Shown: positions 1 to 11,300 of the stretch, piece after piece
Layout: every line of letters begins with the position of its first letter
Position numbering within the stretch: the stretch's first letter is position 1
Notes under the pieces: model-generated
What the model saw: the letters and a program-made list of their open reading frames with translations, nothing else
Told to the model about the DNA's origin: nothing
Database searches by the model: none
Assembly: GCF_010389155.1 (NCBI RefSeq)
Contig: NC_057766.1
Coordinates: forward strand, 2,232,001-2,296,000
Direction: 5' to 3'
Source of the DNA: Erigeron canadensis
Taxonomy: Eukaryota; Streptophyta; Magnoliopsida; Asterales; Asteraceae
DNA: 64,000 bases
Position numbers and translations under genes: made by a program

Positions 1-580
1 TAATAATATTTGTATTGATAATGAGATGATTTTGATTACATCTTATGCACCTATTTATACTATAAAACTGATAAGTAAACAAAGAAATAAAATCACACCC
101 TTGATTTGTATCTTGGAGCCGAAGTTGAGATCTTTTTATTTTTGGATATGATGATTTGAGCTGATCCAAACCCTTAATTCTAACAGCCATAAATGAGGTT
201 AATTGCATTGATTGAGTGATGTTTATGATGGTTAATGATGCATGGGTCAGTTTTAATTGTAACTTGATGTTAATTGTTCTTGTTGTCTATAATGATAATG
301 AATGTAAGCATTAAACAAGGTAACCGAGAAGTTTGGAATGTGATTCGTGTTTGGTTTGAAAGTTGAAAGGAAAAAAAGAATGATTAATAATAAGCAAAGG
401 TGGGAAAGTGAAAGAGAACAATTAGATCATTCATTCATAAATCCCTTCAATACATTATATCACACATCCTTAACTATCGATGTTCACCCCCTTCTTCTTC
501 CCATGTAAATATATCTCCATTTTTTTGATTGAAAATCTCATTTGGGGTTTGATTCATCAGTTCACTAGAGTCTTTCCCAG
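1..580. other. Non-coding flank, no gene seen
   Basis: AT-rich sequence without a convincing open frame. The stretch around 460-580 is pyrimidine-rich and ends in TTTCCCAG followed by GTATCA. That would suit a 5' untranslated exon with a splice donor, but no coding exon can be linked to it, so this is only a suggestion. Confidence 0.4.
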
Positions 581-1008
581 GTATCATATTCTAATTAGTT
601 TTTTTTAACATTCACTGTTAATAATAAAAAGGCTAGCAGGTGCTAGAGGAAGTTACAAGACAAAATAGGTGAGAAAAAAAAAACAGTAACCAAACAGGGA
701 TTAAATATTAAAAGCTCTCCAGTTCTCTCAATTAATTTCGGGGTTTTTTGCTCGGTTTGATGGCCATAGGAAGCTTGAGGCTTTGATTTCTTTAGCTGCA
801 AATCTGATCAATAGTGTTTTGCTTGAGAAGATGTTGTTATTCGGCAGTATCCATATGGTCCAGCAGTAAGCTAGAACAATGAGACTGATGTATTTTGATT
901 TGTTGGGATCGGCTATTGGGTCTTTATAGACTGTGAACAACTCTTTTGTCGTGGACAGTTTCATCAGTGGGATTTTGCACCAGGTTACTATGTATCATAT
1001 TCTAATTA
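581..1008 (-). mobile_element. 5'-truncated LINE (non-LTR retrotransposon) with 17-bp target duplication
   Basis: The 17-bp direct repeat GTATCATATTCTAATTA lies at 581-597 and 992-1008 and brackets a 394-bp insert. Read on the minus strand, the insert encodes the last part of a plant LINE ORF2, the zinc-binding region that follows reverse transcriptase. A WCKIPLMKLS-type start is followed by a CWTIWILPNNNIF-type core and an ENWRAFNI-type end. A TGA (minus strand, near 725) stands where the family normally has TGG (Trp), so the frame is broken. The 3' tail ends in a short A run (T run at 599-606). Catalytic domains are absent because of 5' truncation. The family assignment comes from recognising the C-terminal motif; the insertion itself is shown directly by the duplication. 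Confidence 0.75.
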
Positions 1009-1500
1009 TTAATTTAATTTTGATTAATAAGTTCAACATTTTTTTTTGTTGAATGCATGTACTCGACATACTTTTCATGTGGTCATATGTGCAATTCTTT
1101 ATAGCGTGTATGGCTCTGTTGCTGCACCTTGGCTATCCAGAGGATTCGATAGGGACATTACCACATCATTACCAAGAAATAACTTATGTAGGTAATAGAA
1201 TAGATCGTCATTTAATATCAAGTAGTTGCTTCTCCAAATTACACGTTATTTAAACCAGATGATTAGAAATAGACCCAATGTTTATATGGGATAATTTCCC
1301 ATACTCCGTTTGCAGGGATTGGATTTTGTTGTTGTTGTTTATATGTGATAATTGCTTAAAATGGTGACCATATTTTGTTCAATTTCTGTTTTTGGAAATG
1401 AGGGCCTTTTTGCCCAGGAGAAAACGTTGAACTTCATTTTTTTAATAGAACCTCTCGATATCCATATACGATTTTTACTTGTGTTTGATCAAATAATCGC
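1009..1500. other. Spacer, nothing recognised
   Basis: AT-rich spacer with short T runs. Small open frames here show no family motif and no codon structure. Confidence 0.4.
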
Positions 1501-2488
1501 ACTATGACTCACCCGGAGGTGTGAGTGTGGTTGTTGGTGTTTATCGGCGATTCCCTTACGGTCAGAGGGTCGTAGGCTTCTTCTTACGCCTATGATTTAT
1601 TGATTCTAAGTCGATTCGTCGGACTTAGAGTTTATCCTGAGGTCGGGTGATCTACGAATGATTTGTAGGGTTTTGTATATCGACTGAATGTTGATAAAGA
1701 TTGTGTCGTGAGGCTTTCTCCTTTATTTATATAGAGGGTGGATAACTTCGAGATGAGGGTAAGAGAATTAGGGTAAATCTCTTCCTCCTTTGTGAATATC
1801 TTGTTTCCTTCTTGAGGAGATTTGTGGTAATCTTGTTACCTAATGTTAACTCTGAGTATATTGGAGCTTAATATATATGTTAAATAAGATAATCATGGAA
1901 AAGATCTTTATCCGATTGTTCTTGTATATCTCCTTGGAGCTGGGTACTTGTTATCTTTGGAGCTCCGGGGTAATCATGTTAAACGGGGATTAAGCTCCGT
2001 TATGGGTATAAGTGTTTTTACCTGTACGAAGGTGACTTCGTATTCTGCTTCAAGTACGGAGCTAGAGCTCCGTATGGAATATCATCAAACCCCCCAGTCT
2101 GATGGGAGATTTTATCTATAAAATATCGCATTAGACTCAAAGATATCAAAAAATATAGAAAGTGTCATACCTTCGAAATCGAAAGGAACGTTCTTCGTTG
2201 CTCCGATGCTCCGTGAATCATATTATTTCAATCAGGTTTAAGCCATAATGACTTTTTATCCCTTGGTGGCAACTTGTTGGCACATCTCTCGGGGTAATTA
2301 ATCACTGGGTAGTTACCCGTGATTATGACCCATATAAATACCAATTTATTACCACAATAAAAGGGTTTCCCTTTATTGTGTTTTCCATCTTTGACTCTGC
2401 TCTTCCATCTTTCCTTCCTTTGCTATCCATCAGATGTTACCCAGGTATAACTTCTTCTTTCTTTCTTCCTTTATTCCATATAACCATA
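1500..2488 (+). repeat. Probable LTR/5' leader of a gypsy-type retroelement
   Basis: This segment is less AT-rich than its flanks. It contains a TATA-like TATTTATATAGAGG at about 1723-1736, and it directly precedes the start codon of the gypsy-type gene at 2489. A leader or LTR role is inferred from position and promoter-like content. A second LTR copy was not found in the window, so the boundaries are approximate. Confidence 0.4.
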
Positions 2489-4414
2489 ATGTCGAAACGA
2501 GGAATAGAAGATATTACCAATGGCTTGAATCGCTCTGCCTATCAGAGTATCGTAAATACATATTTTTCTCAAAACCCAAACTTGGTTCGTTACCCAGAAA
2601 GGGGGCAATCCATATGTGATCCTCCGGTGGGGTTTGTGGGTATGTATGTGAAGGCTTTTTCTCTTGGCAACCTTAGGATTCTCTTTTCATCATTCTTCCT
2701 TGCCGTCATAGATTACTACCGATGCTATATATTTACTGTTCATCTGACTGGTATTGCTAAAATTATTGCTTTTCAAGTCCTGTGCCATGCGAACCATATA
2801 GAACCATCTGTTGCTTTGTTCAATTTCTTTTATAGGTTGAAGGAATTTGGTGATTGGGTTATTGTATCGAAAAATGGTGACTATGAGCTTTTTGTTGCTG
2901 GTGGTGTGGAGGTTAGGGATTGGAAGAATTTGTTTGTTTTTGTTGATCAATCGTTGGTACCCCCTAGTCGTAGTGGTTTACTGGACAGGGATAGTTTAAA
3001 GTATGAATCGATAGTTGTTCCAAGTGTTTCTGGTGTTAGACAGGTAGATGTAGATATTTTGTGTTCTTATATGGTAAAGTTGTATGTATATCCAGAGGCT
3101 GTGTTGTTTAAGTCTCGGGTTGCTAATTGTTGGGAGTATGGCACTTTGGATGTTGCGATTGAGTTTGGTGGTCAGGGTAGGTTAATTCTCCTGTACTTCT
3201 TCTTTTATTTCCCTGTTGTCTAGTTGCAAGATAGAGTAGGTACTTATCCAAATTATTTTTGTTGCAGAAATGTCTTTTAAACAACTCATTAATAGGCAGC
3301 CTGCATTGTCTGGTGTCGTCTTTAGGCCGGTGGCTCTGGCTCCGCCACCTGTCGAGCCACCTGTGCCGCTGGATCCCGAACCTGTTCTTCTAACTGTAGC
3401 TCAGAAGAGGCCTGTCCCTGATCAATTGCCTAAGGTTTCTACCCCTGCGACTCGTGAGCCTGTGAATGAAGGCTACCAAGATAAACAAACAATGATCAAC
3501 ATTACAACAAAGAAATCTCACACGAAAGCAAGCAATTACTAAAGACTTACACGAAGACTGGCTCACGAGTTGGGTCCCTCTGCAGTCCTCGTGTAAGTCC
3601 TTAGTAATTGCTTGCTTCCGTGTGAGATTTCTTTGTTGTAATGTTGATCATTGTTTGTTTATCTTGGTAGCCTTCAACCCACTTGAAGAGGTTCTAGATG
3701 CTTCCTCATGTCACCGCGATGTACAAAGCATTACTCCTCCTGGATGGGTGAACGGTTTGATGGATATGGGGGTATCAGAGTTGTCTGCTTTTTTTCAACC
3801 GCTCCATCTTTTGCAGTGCTATTATTGGCAGTGCTCTGGATACAAGATTGCGGGAGAATGCGGAGGAGTCTGGGCCATCAAAGGAGCAATATGAAGAATT
3901 GATGACGGAGAAGCTTGCTTTGGAAGCTAAGATGGCTGATCTGGAGTTAGACTGTGGGGCCTTACAATCTGAGCTGAGTATTGCGAGGACTGATGCACAG
4001 AGGATTATTGCAAAAAGGAGAGGGAGGTAGAGTTGCTGGGCAACCAAGTGCGAGAAAAGGATGGCTTAGTGAAGGAGGCACAGGATGCTCTCGCAGAAAA
4101 GTCGGGGAAGTATGGAAGGCTGATTGTTGAAGTTATTCCCCGGGGTGTGCAAAACCTTCATTAATGGTTCTGAAGTTGGTGAGCTGCTATCGAAGGTCTG
4201 TAACCTGAACAGAATTGATGCAGAAGCGGGACTAATACGTGCCCTAGCTGCGGATGGTATGATCAATCTAAAGGGCCGCAATATCCCGGAAGACACAGCT
4301 GCTCGCCTTGATTCCGCACTTGATGACCTCGCCAATGTTGACTCTGCATACCTTCACAAGCTTGCCTCTGATCCCGAAGCCTCTCCGTCTGATCTCTTAC
4401 AGGTCGTTCCTTGA
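2489..4414 (+). pseudogene. Decayed gypsy-type 'putative transposase' (gag-like) retroelement gene
   Basis: The start at 2489 opens MSKRGIEDI and leads into the RYPERGQ...DPPVGFVGMYVKAFSLGNLR block and the VLCHANHIEPSVALFNFFYRLKEFGDW block typical of the plant protein family annotated 'putative plant transposon/transposase, gypsy type'. Exon 1 ends at 3176 (GT donor) and exon 2 starts at 3268 after TTGCAG; the frame continues across this intron. The next part is proline-rich. A 94-nt-arm hairpin (3467-3676) then interrupts the gene. Further on come a coiled-coil segment (about 3840-4020, rich in E, K and L) and a C-terminal helical block ending at 4412-4414. The frame shifts near 4015-4130, so no single product is possible. 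These genes sit in non-autonomous LTR elements; their function is not known. Confidence 0.65.
3467..3676. repeat. Near-perfect long hairpin (94-nt arms, 22-nt loop)
   Basis: Left arm 3467-3560 and right arm 3583-3676 are reverse complements with only three mismatches in 94 positions. The loop is 3561-3582. The arms begin TGAAGGCTACC and end GGTAGCCTTCA. The hairpin lies inside the gypsy-type gene between the proline-rich part and the next coding block. The first loop bases (GCTCACGAG, 3561-3569) are the reverse complement of 3451-3459, just upstream of the left arm, which hints at origin by inverted duplication of local sequence rather than insertion of a MITE. No clear target-site duplication flanks it. 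Confidence 0.85.
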
Positions 4415-4707
4415 CTCCTCTGAATATTTTATGTCATACATAATACATACTCTATACATACATATATGTCAAACTTGTCTCGTTAGATCCAAATGAATGA
4501 TTGAGAAATATATTGGGTCAATTAGGCCCATTAAGCAATAAGGGTTGGCCCAACGAGTATAAAATACACGAGCTATATACATGCTGGCCGATTAGTCCCA
4601 AACCAATGGTCGAAAAACAACCAACACTAAAACGAAGCTTTTGAAAGCTAAAATAGACGTATATTCATACATGCATACATACATACATACATACATACAT
4701 ACATACA

Positions 4708-4738
<31 letters not shown>

Positions 4739-5595
4739 TGGACCCAAACGAATGATTGAGATACATATCGACCCAAACAAATGATTGGGATACATATCGA
4801 CCTAAATGAATGATTGAGATACATACATTCATTCATACATCCATCCATCTACACATACATACACACATTCATACCTGTAATATTCGTTCATATTATCTTG
4901 TGAGTTAAAAAGTAACCATTGGTAATCACTTATATAGTGTACTGTATGATTTATATTCATTAGTGTTTAGTTTTAACTTTATATCATCATCCTTGACTAT
5001 TGGGCTTAACAGACCCAATATATCTTCGTGTTGTCTTAAATGGGTCTTTTGGGCATGTTTCCATTCTTTATCTCTTTGTTGGGCCTGTTAGGTCATTTGG
5101 ATCCATTTATTATTTTTGTTGGGCTGTTGAAACCGTTTAACCACTCGAATTGATTCCTGATGGCCCATTAAGTACTTATAAATCTACGAGTAACCCTAAT
5201 AACATGCCCAACTCATTATAACATGAACAAGTACTTAATCATGCAAAATCTTAAAAATGACCATAAGTAAGCTAATTAACAGTGTGTTGTATCAAAGAAT
5301 TTTTATTCATTAGTGTTTTGTTTTGACTTTATCTCATCATCCTTGACTATTGGGCTTAACAGACCCAATATACCTTCCTATTTACATATTGTTATGTAAA
5401 CAAGACTCAATCATGTAAATTTTTAAAAACTAAAAAAAATAATAGAGGAATATATAATTAATAAAATAACATTATAAAAAGGTAATAGGTATGATATAAT
5501 AGTTATTAAAAAAATACCAAATAACAAATATAAGTTGTTATTATTTATTAAAACATAAATTCTTATTTCTAAATTATATATATATATATATATAT
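4415..5595. repeat. Simple-sequence and short tandem-repeat spacer
   Basis: Contains a (CATA)n microsatellite at about 4674-4737. It is followed by three degenerate copies of a unit of about 33 bp built around ACCCAAACGAATGATTGAGA (about 4740-4830); a related unit lies at 4488-4520. The phrase CTTGACTATTGGGCTTAAC followed by AGACCCAATATA occurs at both about 4990 and 5343, a dispersed direct repeat. An (AT)n run closes the segment at about 5573-5598. No gene is seen. Confidence 0.7.
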
Positions 5596-5596
5596 A

Positions 5597-5799
5597 TAGG
5601 GGTTGGGTATTGTAAAACAAGTATTAAAGTAAAACAAATAGGACAAGATCTTGACCCTTAGATCATGGTTAAATTGATGCACGAAGATTCACGAAACAAT
5701 TGATGTACTATGATTTTTTTGATGCACGGTGATTATCACTATTGAAAAACCTATTGTTTTATTTGTTTTACATTAATACTTGTTTTATTTTACCTAAAA

Positions 5800-5804
<5 letters not shown>
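5597..5804. mobile_element. MITE with long terminal inverted repeats inside a TA microsatellite
   Basis: The left end TAGGGGTTGGGTATTGTAAA, continuing to about 5645, is matched in inverted form by the right end (about 5750-5804, reading inward TAGGTTTTAGGTAAAATAAA). Both arms share the core AAACAAGTATTAA and a run of GTAAAACAAATA. The element is about 200 bp, non-coding, and lies between two (TA)n tracts, so a TA-type target duplication cannot be resolved. Confidence 0.6.
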
Positions 5805-5839
<35 letters not shown>

Positions 5840-6196
5840 AATAAAAATAATTTATTACAACCCAGTCCCATTAAAAGTGTCCAATTTTGTTCTGTCAAAG
5901 TCTTTTTTTTATATGTTTGACCATAAATATCTATTATTGCATTATATAATTTTTGATAAAAGTTATACTCAATGAAAACATATCGAAACCTCTATCAACT
6001 CATATAACTTTCATCAAATATGATACATAATAAATAAAAATATTTAAGGTCAAAGTTGCGAGACAAAGACTTCGAAAATTCAAAAGTGAATACTTTTGAT
6101 GAGAAGGAGGGAATATTATTATTGTTATTTATAAAATTAATGATTGGTAAGTTTCATTTTATCAAATAATGTTAAATATATTAATGTATTTATAGA

Positions 6197-6573
6197 CTAG
6201 TTTTGTACCCACGCGATGTGGTAGGACATAGGAAAAAAACGCTGGTTAAGTATCGGTACCGTGTTATTATATGAATGTATGATTCAACTCAAGTGTTTCT
6301 TAGTCTGGCTGAAAGTGCAAACCGCCGTTGTTGTTTTAGAGTGAACATTTTTTATGTTGATTGATTATTCAGTAACGCATGACCGCATGTGTGTTTTTTG
6401 GGTATACTATGTGAGTAACTTCAGAGAAGATAATGGACACGCCTAAGGTTTTTCTTTTAAGGGTATTTTTGGAGTTTTAGTAATAAAGTATAGATTAATG
6501 GGAGTATATAGAACTTTTAAAGGCAGAGTGTTAAATTTTGGATAGGGTAGTTTGTTTATATAGATAGTATAGA
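6197..6573 (-). mobile_element. Short non-autonomous Helitron
   Basis: On the minus strand the 3' end reads CCACATCGCGTGG, a small stem, then GTACAAAA and CTAG, followed by T in the flank. The expected 5' TC end is TCTATACTATCTATATAAAC at about 6573. The interior (about 377 bp) has no coding capacity. The same 5' motif (ATAAACAAACTA) recurs in the Helitron at 46.0-46.3 kb. Confidence 0.5.
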
Positions 6574-6645
6574 TATAGATATAGAAGTATAGATTTTAGA
6601 GTTAAGTACTGAAATGGTACCTAATGTTTGCGTCATATTACTGGT

Positions 6646-8010
6646 TTCATACCTTTCCTTTTAAAATTACGTTAATCATACCCAACGCATGCAAATTTCC
6701 ACTCGGACTATACTGAAGGCTAACGCCGTCACGTGGCCGTTAAAAACTCCCCCACGTGACTTGCACGTGAGGGGTAAAGATGTAATTTCACGTTTCTTAA
6801 TTACTTAAATAGTACCTAACGTTTGCACGATATTTCTGATTTCATACCTAATGTTTTTCTTAATTACTTAAATGATACCTAATGTTTAGTTATTAAGTTT
6901 TTTTATTTTTTATTTTTTTTTTCTTTTGAAAGGTGAATTCCGTTGTAAGTCAATGTCTTAAAAACTGGTATTTTAGTCATACTGGTGTGAAATTTTTTTT
7001 GGTATTATCGGTATTACCAAAAATACTGGCCGGTACGACTATTTTTAATTTGTTTTATTTTTCTTTTATGAAAACTTTTCAAAACTTGTTACATTTTAAC
7101 GAAAATAGTCAAAATGCACTTATAATCCAGTAAAAAATAATACCAAATAAGTTTTTCATAACAAAATATAAGTTTAAAGTTCACAAATAACCAAAAATAA
7201 CATTAAAGTATCATAAAAATATATTTATAAAAAATCAAATTTTCTTTATCAAAAATATTGGGAATACCGCAACGGTAATACCAGAAATATCCAGGAATAC
7301 CAGAAATATCTGTCGGTATTTACCGGTATTTAAAACATTGCTTTAAACTTCGGGTCGCAGTAAATACTGGCCGACATTTCTGGTATACCTGGAATATTCC
7401 GGTATTCCCATTGCGGTATTTCCAGTATTTTCAAAAAAGAAAATTTGAAATTTTTTTTAAAATTGTTTTTATAATACTTTATTGTTATTTATGGTTATTT
7501 GTGAGTTTTACACTTATATTTTGTTATGAAAAATCTATTTTGTATTATTTTTTACTAGATTATAAGTGCATTTTGACCATTTTTTGTTAATTTGTAACAA
7601 GTTTTGAAAATTTTCATAAAAGAAAAATAAAACAAATTAAAAATAGTCGTATCGGTCAGTATTTTCGGTAATACCAATAATACCAAAAATTTTTCCACAC
7701 CAGTATGACTAAAATACCAGTTTTTAATAAATTGGCTTAAAACGGAATTCATCTTTTAAAAGAAAAAAAAATAAAAACTAAACATTAGGTAATTAAGAAA
7801 AACATTAGATATGAAATCAACAATATCGTGCAAATATTAGGTACAATTTAAGTAATTAATAAAGGAGACATTACATCTTTACTTCTCACGTGCAAGTCAC
7901 GTGAGAGGGTTTTTAACGGCCACGTGATGGCATTAACATCCAGTATGGTCCAAGTAGAAATTTGCATACGTTAGGTATGATCAGCGTAATTTGAAAAGGA
8001 AAGATATGAA
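6646..8010. mobile_element. 1.36-kb foldback / inverted-repeat element upstream of NUP160
   Basis: The left arm (6646 to about 7335) and right arm (about 7363-8010) are diverged inverted copies meeting at a loop of about 30 bp. Matching landmarks include CATACCTTTCCTTTT with its inverted partner near 7990-8008, the paired CACGTG-rich block (about 6730-6775 and 7885-7925), and mirrored 65-66-codon open frames at 6933-7133 (+) and 7555-7752 (-) that translate almost alike. No transposase is present. A Mutator-like or foldback class is plausible from arm length, but target duplications were not resolved. Confidence 0.75.
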
Positions 8011-8295
8011 TAGAGGGAACATACAAAACCCTAGCCTTAAACCCACCGGAAAACCCACCCAAACACTTATACCGGGAAAAAACTAGATCAAATCTTCTTT
8101 ACCATCCAAATACTTTTTCTTCTCCAACAAAAGAAAACCCCCTTATACCCACCGAAACCTCCTGCCGCCCGGAAACCCAACCAACCGCCCGCCCGGAAAT
8201 CCTCCTGCCGCCGTCTATAACCTACTGCCGCCGCCTCTGTAACCTGCAGCCGCTCAAGCCTTCTGTAACCTGCCGTTTTCTGTTTTATAATATCC

Positions 8296-8308
8296 CTATA
8301 TATTATAA
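8296..8308 (+). promoter_or_regulatory. Candidate TATA box of NUP160
   Basis: CTATATATTATAA lies 76-88 nt before the ATG at 8384. The leader between them includes CTTCTTCACAAGAAGAAG and has no upstream ATG. The core promoter is inferred from position and composition only. The foldback element ends about 285 bp further upstream. Confidence 0.35.
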
Positions 8309-8383
8309 TAATCCCCCGCTCCAAAACCCTTCTTCACAAGAAGAAGAAAGTAGGTTAGGGTTTCAATTTCGAGTGACCAATCA

Positions 8384-11300
8384 ATGTCAGGAGTGCATCA
8401 CCACGCCGGCGTCGAGGTTCCGATAATCGGCAGCGATTCAACTAAATGGTTCAATCTATCTCTGCCCAAACCACCATCACCAACACCACAGCTACACTTT
8501 GCTCCTCCTCTTAGTACAGACGCTTCTTCTTGCTGCATTGTTGGAGATCCCCCTAATTATTTCATATGGTATGCAACTTTTCACATCTATACCTGTTATT
8601 CTCATATACATATAATCTACTAGTGCACGTGGCTCGAATATTCCAGGTATCCAACTTAAAAGCGTCTGGATTCAACTTAACTACAATTTTTTTTTTAAAG
8701 TTGGATACGTATGATAATACGCTTTTGTACTTTTTATTTTATTTAAAGTTGAATACATTTTCAAACACTTATCCTTTGTCTATATATACTGCAACACATA
8801 CCTGCCATTATCCAGATTTGGTTAGAATATATGATAAATATCATCTACAAATTTCTTTCTAGTTGCTTGTTTGTAGTTATCACACATTGGAGAGACATAG
8901 ATATGCATATAATGATTGACTCGATATATATATGTTTTTTTTACTAAATGACCTCGTTTTATATATAGCCTATTATTATTCATTCGAAGTTGTAGAATTA
9001 AAAATTGTCTTGATTTTTATTTCTTTTAATATTTACGTTTATCCATTAACCAGGAGAATAAACAAGACTTGTCCAAATGTCCTCGAGATAGTTGAATTCT
9101 GCACCTTTTCAGAATTCCCAAGGGCTGGATTGCGGATTGATTTTGCTACTCCCTTATCTCCATTTGCTTTCCTATGCAAAAATGAAGTATTTTTCTAAGT
9201 TTTGCTTTCATGTTTTTCGTATTATATTTAATAAATAACATGATAAGGGTAATAGTTTTTTTTAAAGTTAATGGTAATAGTTATATAATAATGTTTTTTT
9301 TTTTGCAGTTTTCTAGTGCTTCTGGGAAACCGTACATGCTTTACGCATTGAGTGTTTCTGGAGTTGCATATCTTATTAGACTGACTGATATCAATAACTA
9401 TGGATCATGTTCTGTTTTCCCACCCGATGAGGTTTTTGAGCTGAATATTCAGAGTTATTGTGATTATGGAGGCATTACCGCTATAGCAGCTACCGCAGGG
9501 TGTCTTGTGATAGGTGGAAGGGACGGATCTGTTGCTTGTTTCCGACTTGGCATCCTGGATTCTGGTGCTCCAGGTATGTATATTTATCTTATTTTTGGTT
9601 ATGTTTTTCTGTTAATAAAAGGCGCCGACAAGGCTGCTATCTTACACAGTCATGTTAGTAGCAGTTTTCCATGTTACAACATTGTTCCTAGAAAAAAAAA
9701 ATTCACCGATGTCAATCTCTCTCTTTCGTGAATCAGTATTCAACTATCTCTGTTTTAATGCTTTCTCTTTAGTAAAAGAAAACACAAAATATCATCTTAT
9801 GTATCGTGAGGAAAGGTTAGGGGGCAGCAGGTGTTGCGTTGTTTCTACAATTATTTAAATGAAATGTTTTGGTAGTCAGAGATAAAACACAAGCCAATTC
9901 GAGCCATTCATAATCAAAAGGGTCATAATCATCACCTTTACTCTTTCTCGTTAGTCGTTATCATGTTTATCAGCTGCCGTTGATTTTTTTTTAATCCAGA
10001 GGATGATCTAATGCTCTAACAAATCTTAGGCTTTCTACATGAACTACGAGATGATTCAAGTTTTGGCCGCTTATGGAGTTTGATGTCCAGGTAATCATTT
10101 AACTTCTGTCAGGTTATCTATTATTGATTATAGGGTTTGGGACTATTTATACTATATAGAAATGCTTTACAACTTAGTGCAATCATCAGGATGCATGACA
10201 TTAGGAGTTGTGTTGTTTCTACAATTAGAAGTTGTAATATCATATTTATATCAAAAAAGATATCAGTATGATATACAAATCTTAATGTCATCTGACTGGA
10301 TACCATATTTTGTCTGTCTACTATATGAGTGTAATAATTACTGTCTGGTTATTTTTCTTTTCCATATGGTAGTCGTTACTGCTGACTTTTGAAATGTTTT
10401 TGTTAGAATTATAATTCAAGCTACAAACTCCGTGCATAATGCCTTTATCCTTAGCAAGTGTAATCTATGATTCTTTTTTTATTTTAGGAAGAGAAAATCT
10501 TTCATAAACTTTATTAAGCCATCTTAAATTATTATACAGGAAGACCGTAGCTCCCGTGATGGATATGGTATGTTTAGAGATTCAAGGGAGAAAAGCTCTT
10601 CTGGTGCTACATTTGGAAGGCGTATTACAAGTGTGGGACCTTTTGAGCTGTAGCCGACTTCTGAATTATAACATGAACGTTTCAACATTGGAAGGCAAGT
10701 CCTGTGACTCTTTACCTAAGCATACATCTTAGACATTAGTCTTTTTTAAAGCAGTGCTTCAATCTATAAATCCATAGGCCATAGCTGAAAAAGGACCTTA
10801 TAAACATACATTTTAAGCATATATGTTGCAATCCAAGAGCATGCGTTCTTGTTTAAGTGACGAGCATATGAAGCAAAATGGTAATTCAAACCTTGTGAAT
10901 CTGTATTCCATCTTGTCTGAGTTGTCTTTATTTAAATTCTAGTTAAAAAAAGTTTGTTTTAAAGAGATTTTTGTCAGATATTTACCGTAGCATATAGAAA
11001 TAAATTGGAAAGACAAATCAAATTTCAATTGAAACTAATATCTCTTTCTGTAAAACAAAAATAGAATTGTTATAGTTATTAAAATTAGAGAACAAAAAAT
11101 CATTTAAAGAGGCATAGAACATCCGTTGGGATTGGAGAGCGGCAATAATAGTTTATGAGTCTAAGTTGGCTGATATAGACCACCTTTTTCGTTACCAGAA
11201 TTGTTTATATATATGTGAATGACCATGGGACACCAAGAAGGAAGCTTATCAGTTGTAATATTATTTTACTGAACATTTGGACCCGCGAATCCTACAATAG

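Noticed and set aside
4592..4848. Minus-strand frames with a MYVC repeat peptide
   Set aside because: They translate the (CATA)n microsatellite; low-complexity artefact.
6933..7133. Small frame mirrored at 7555-7752 that could look like a duplicated gene
   Set aside because: Both lie in the arms of the foldback element and translate alike only because the arms are inverted copies; no known domain.
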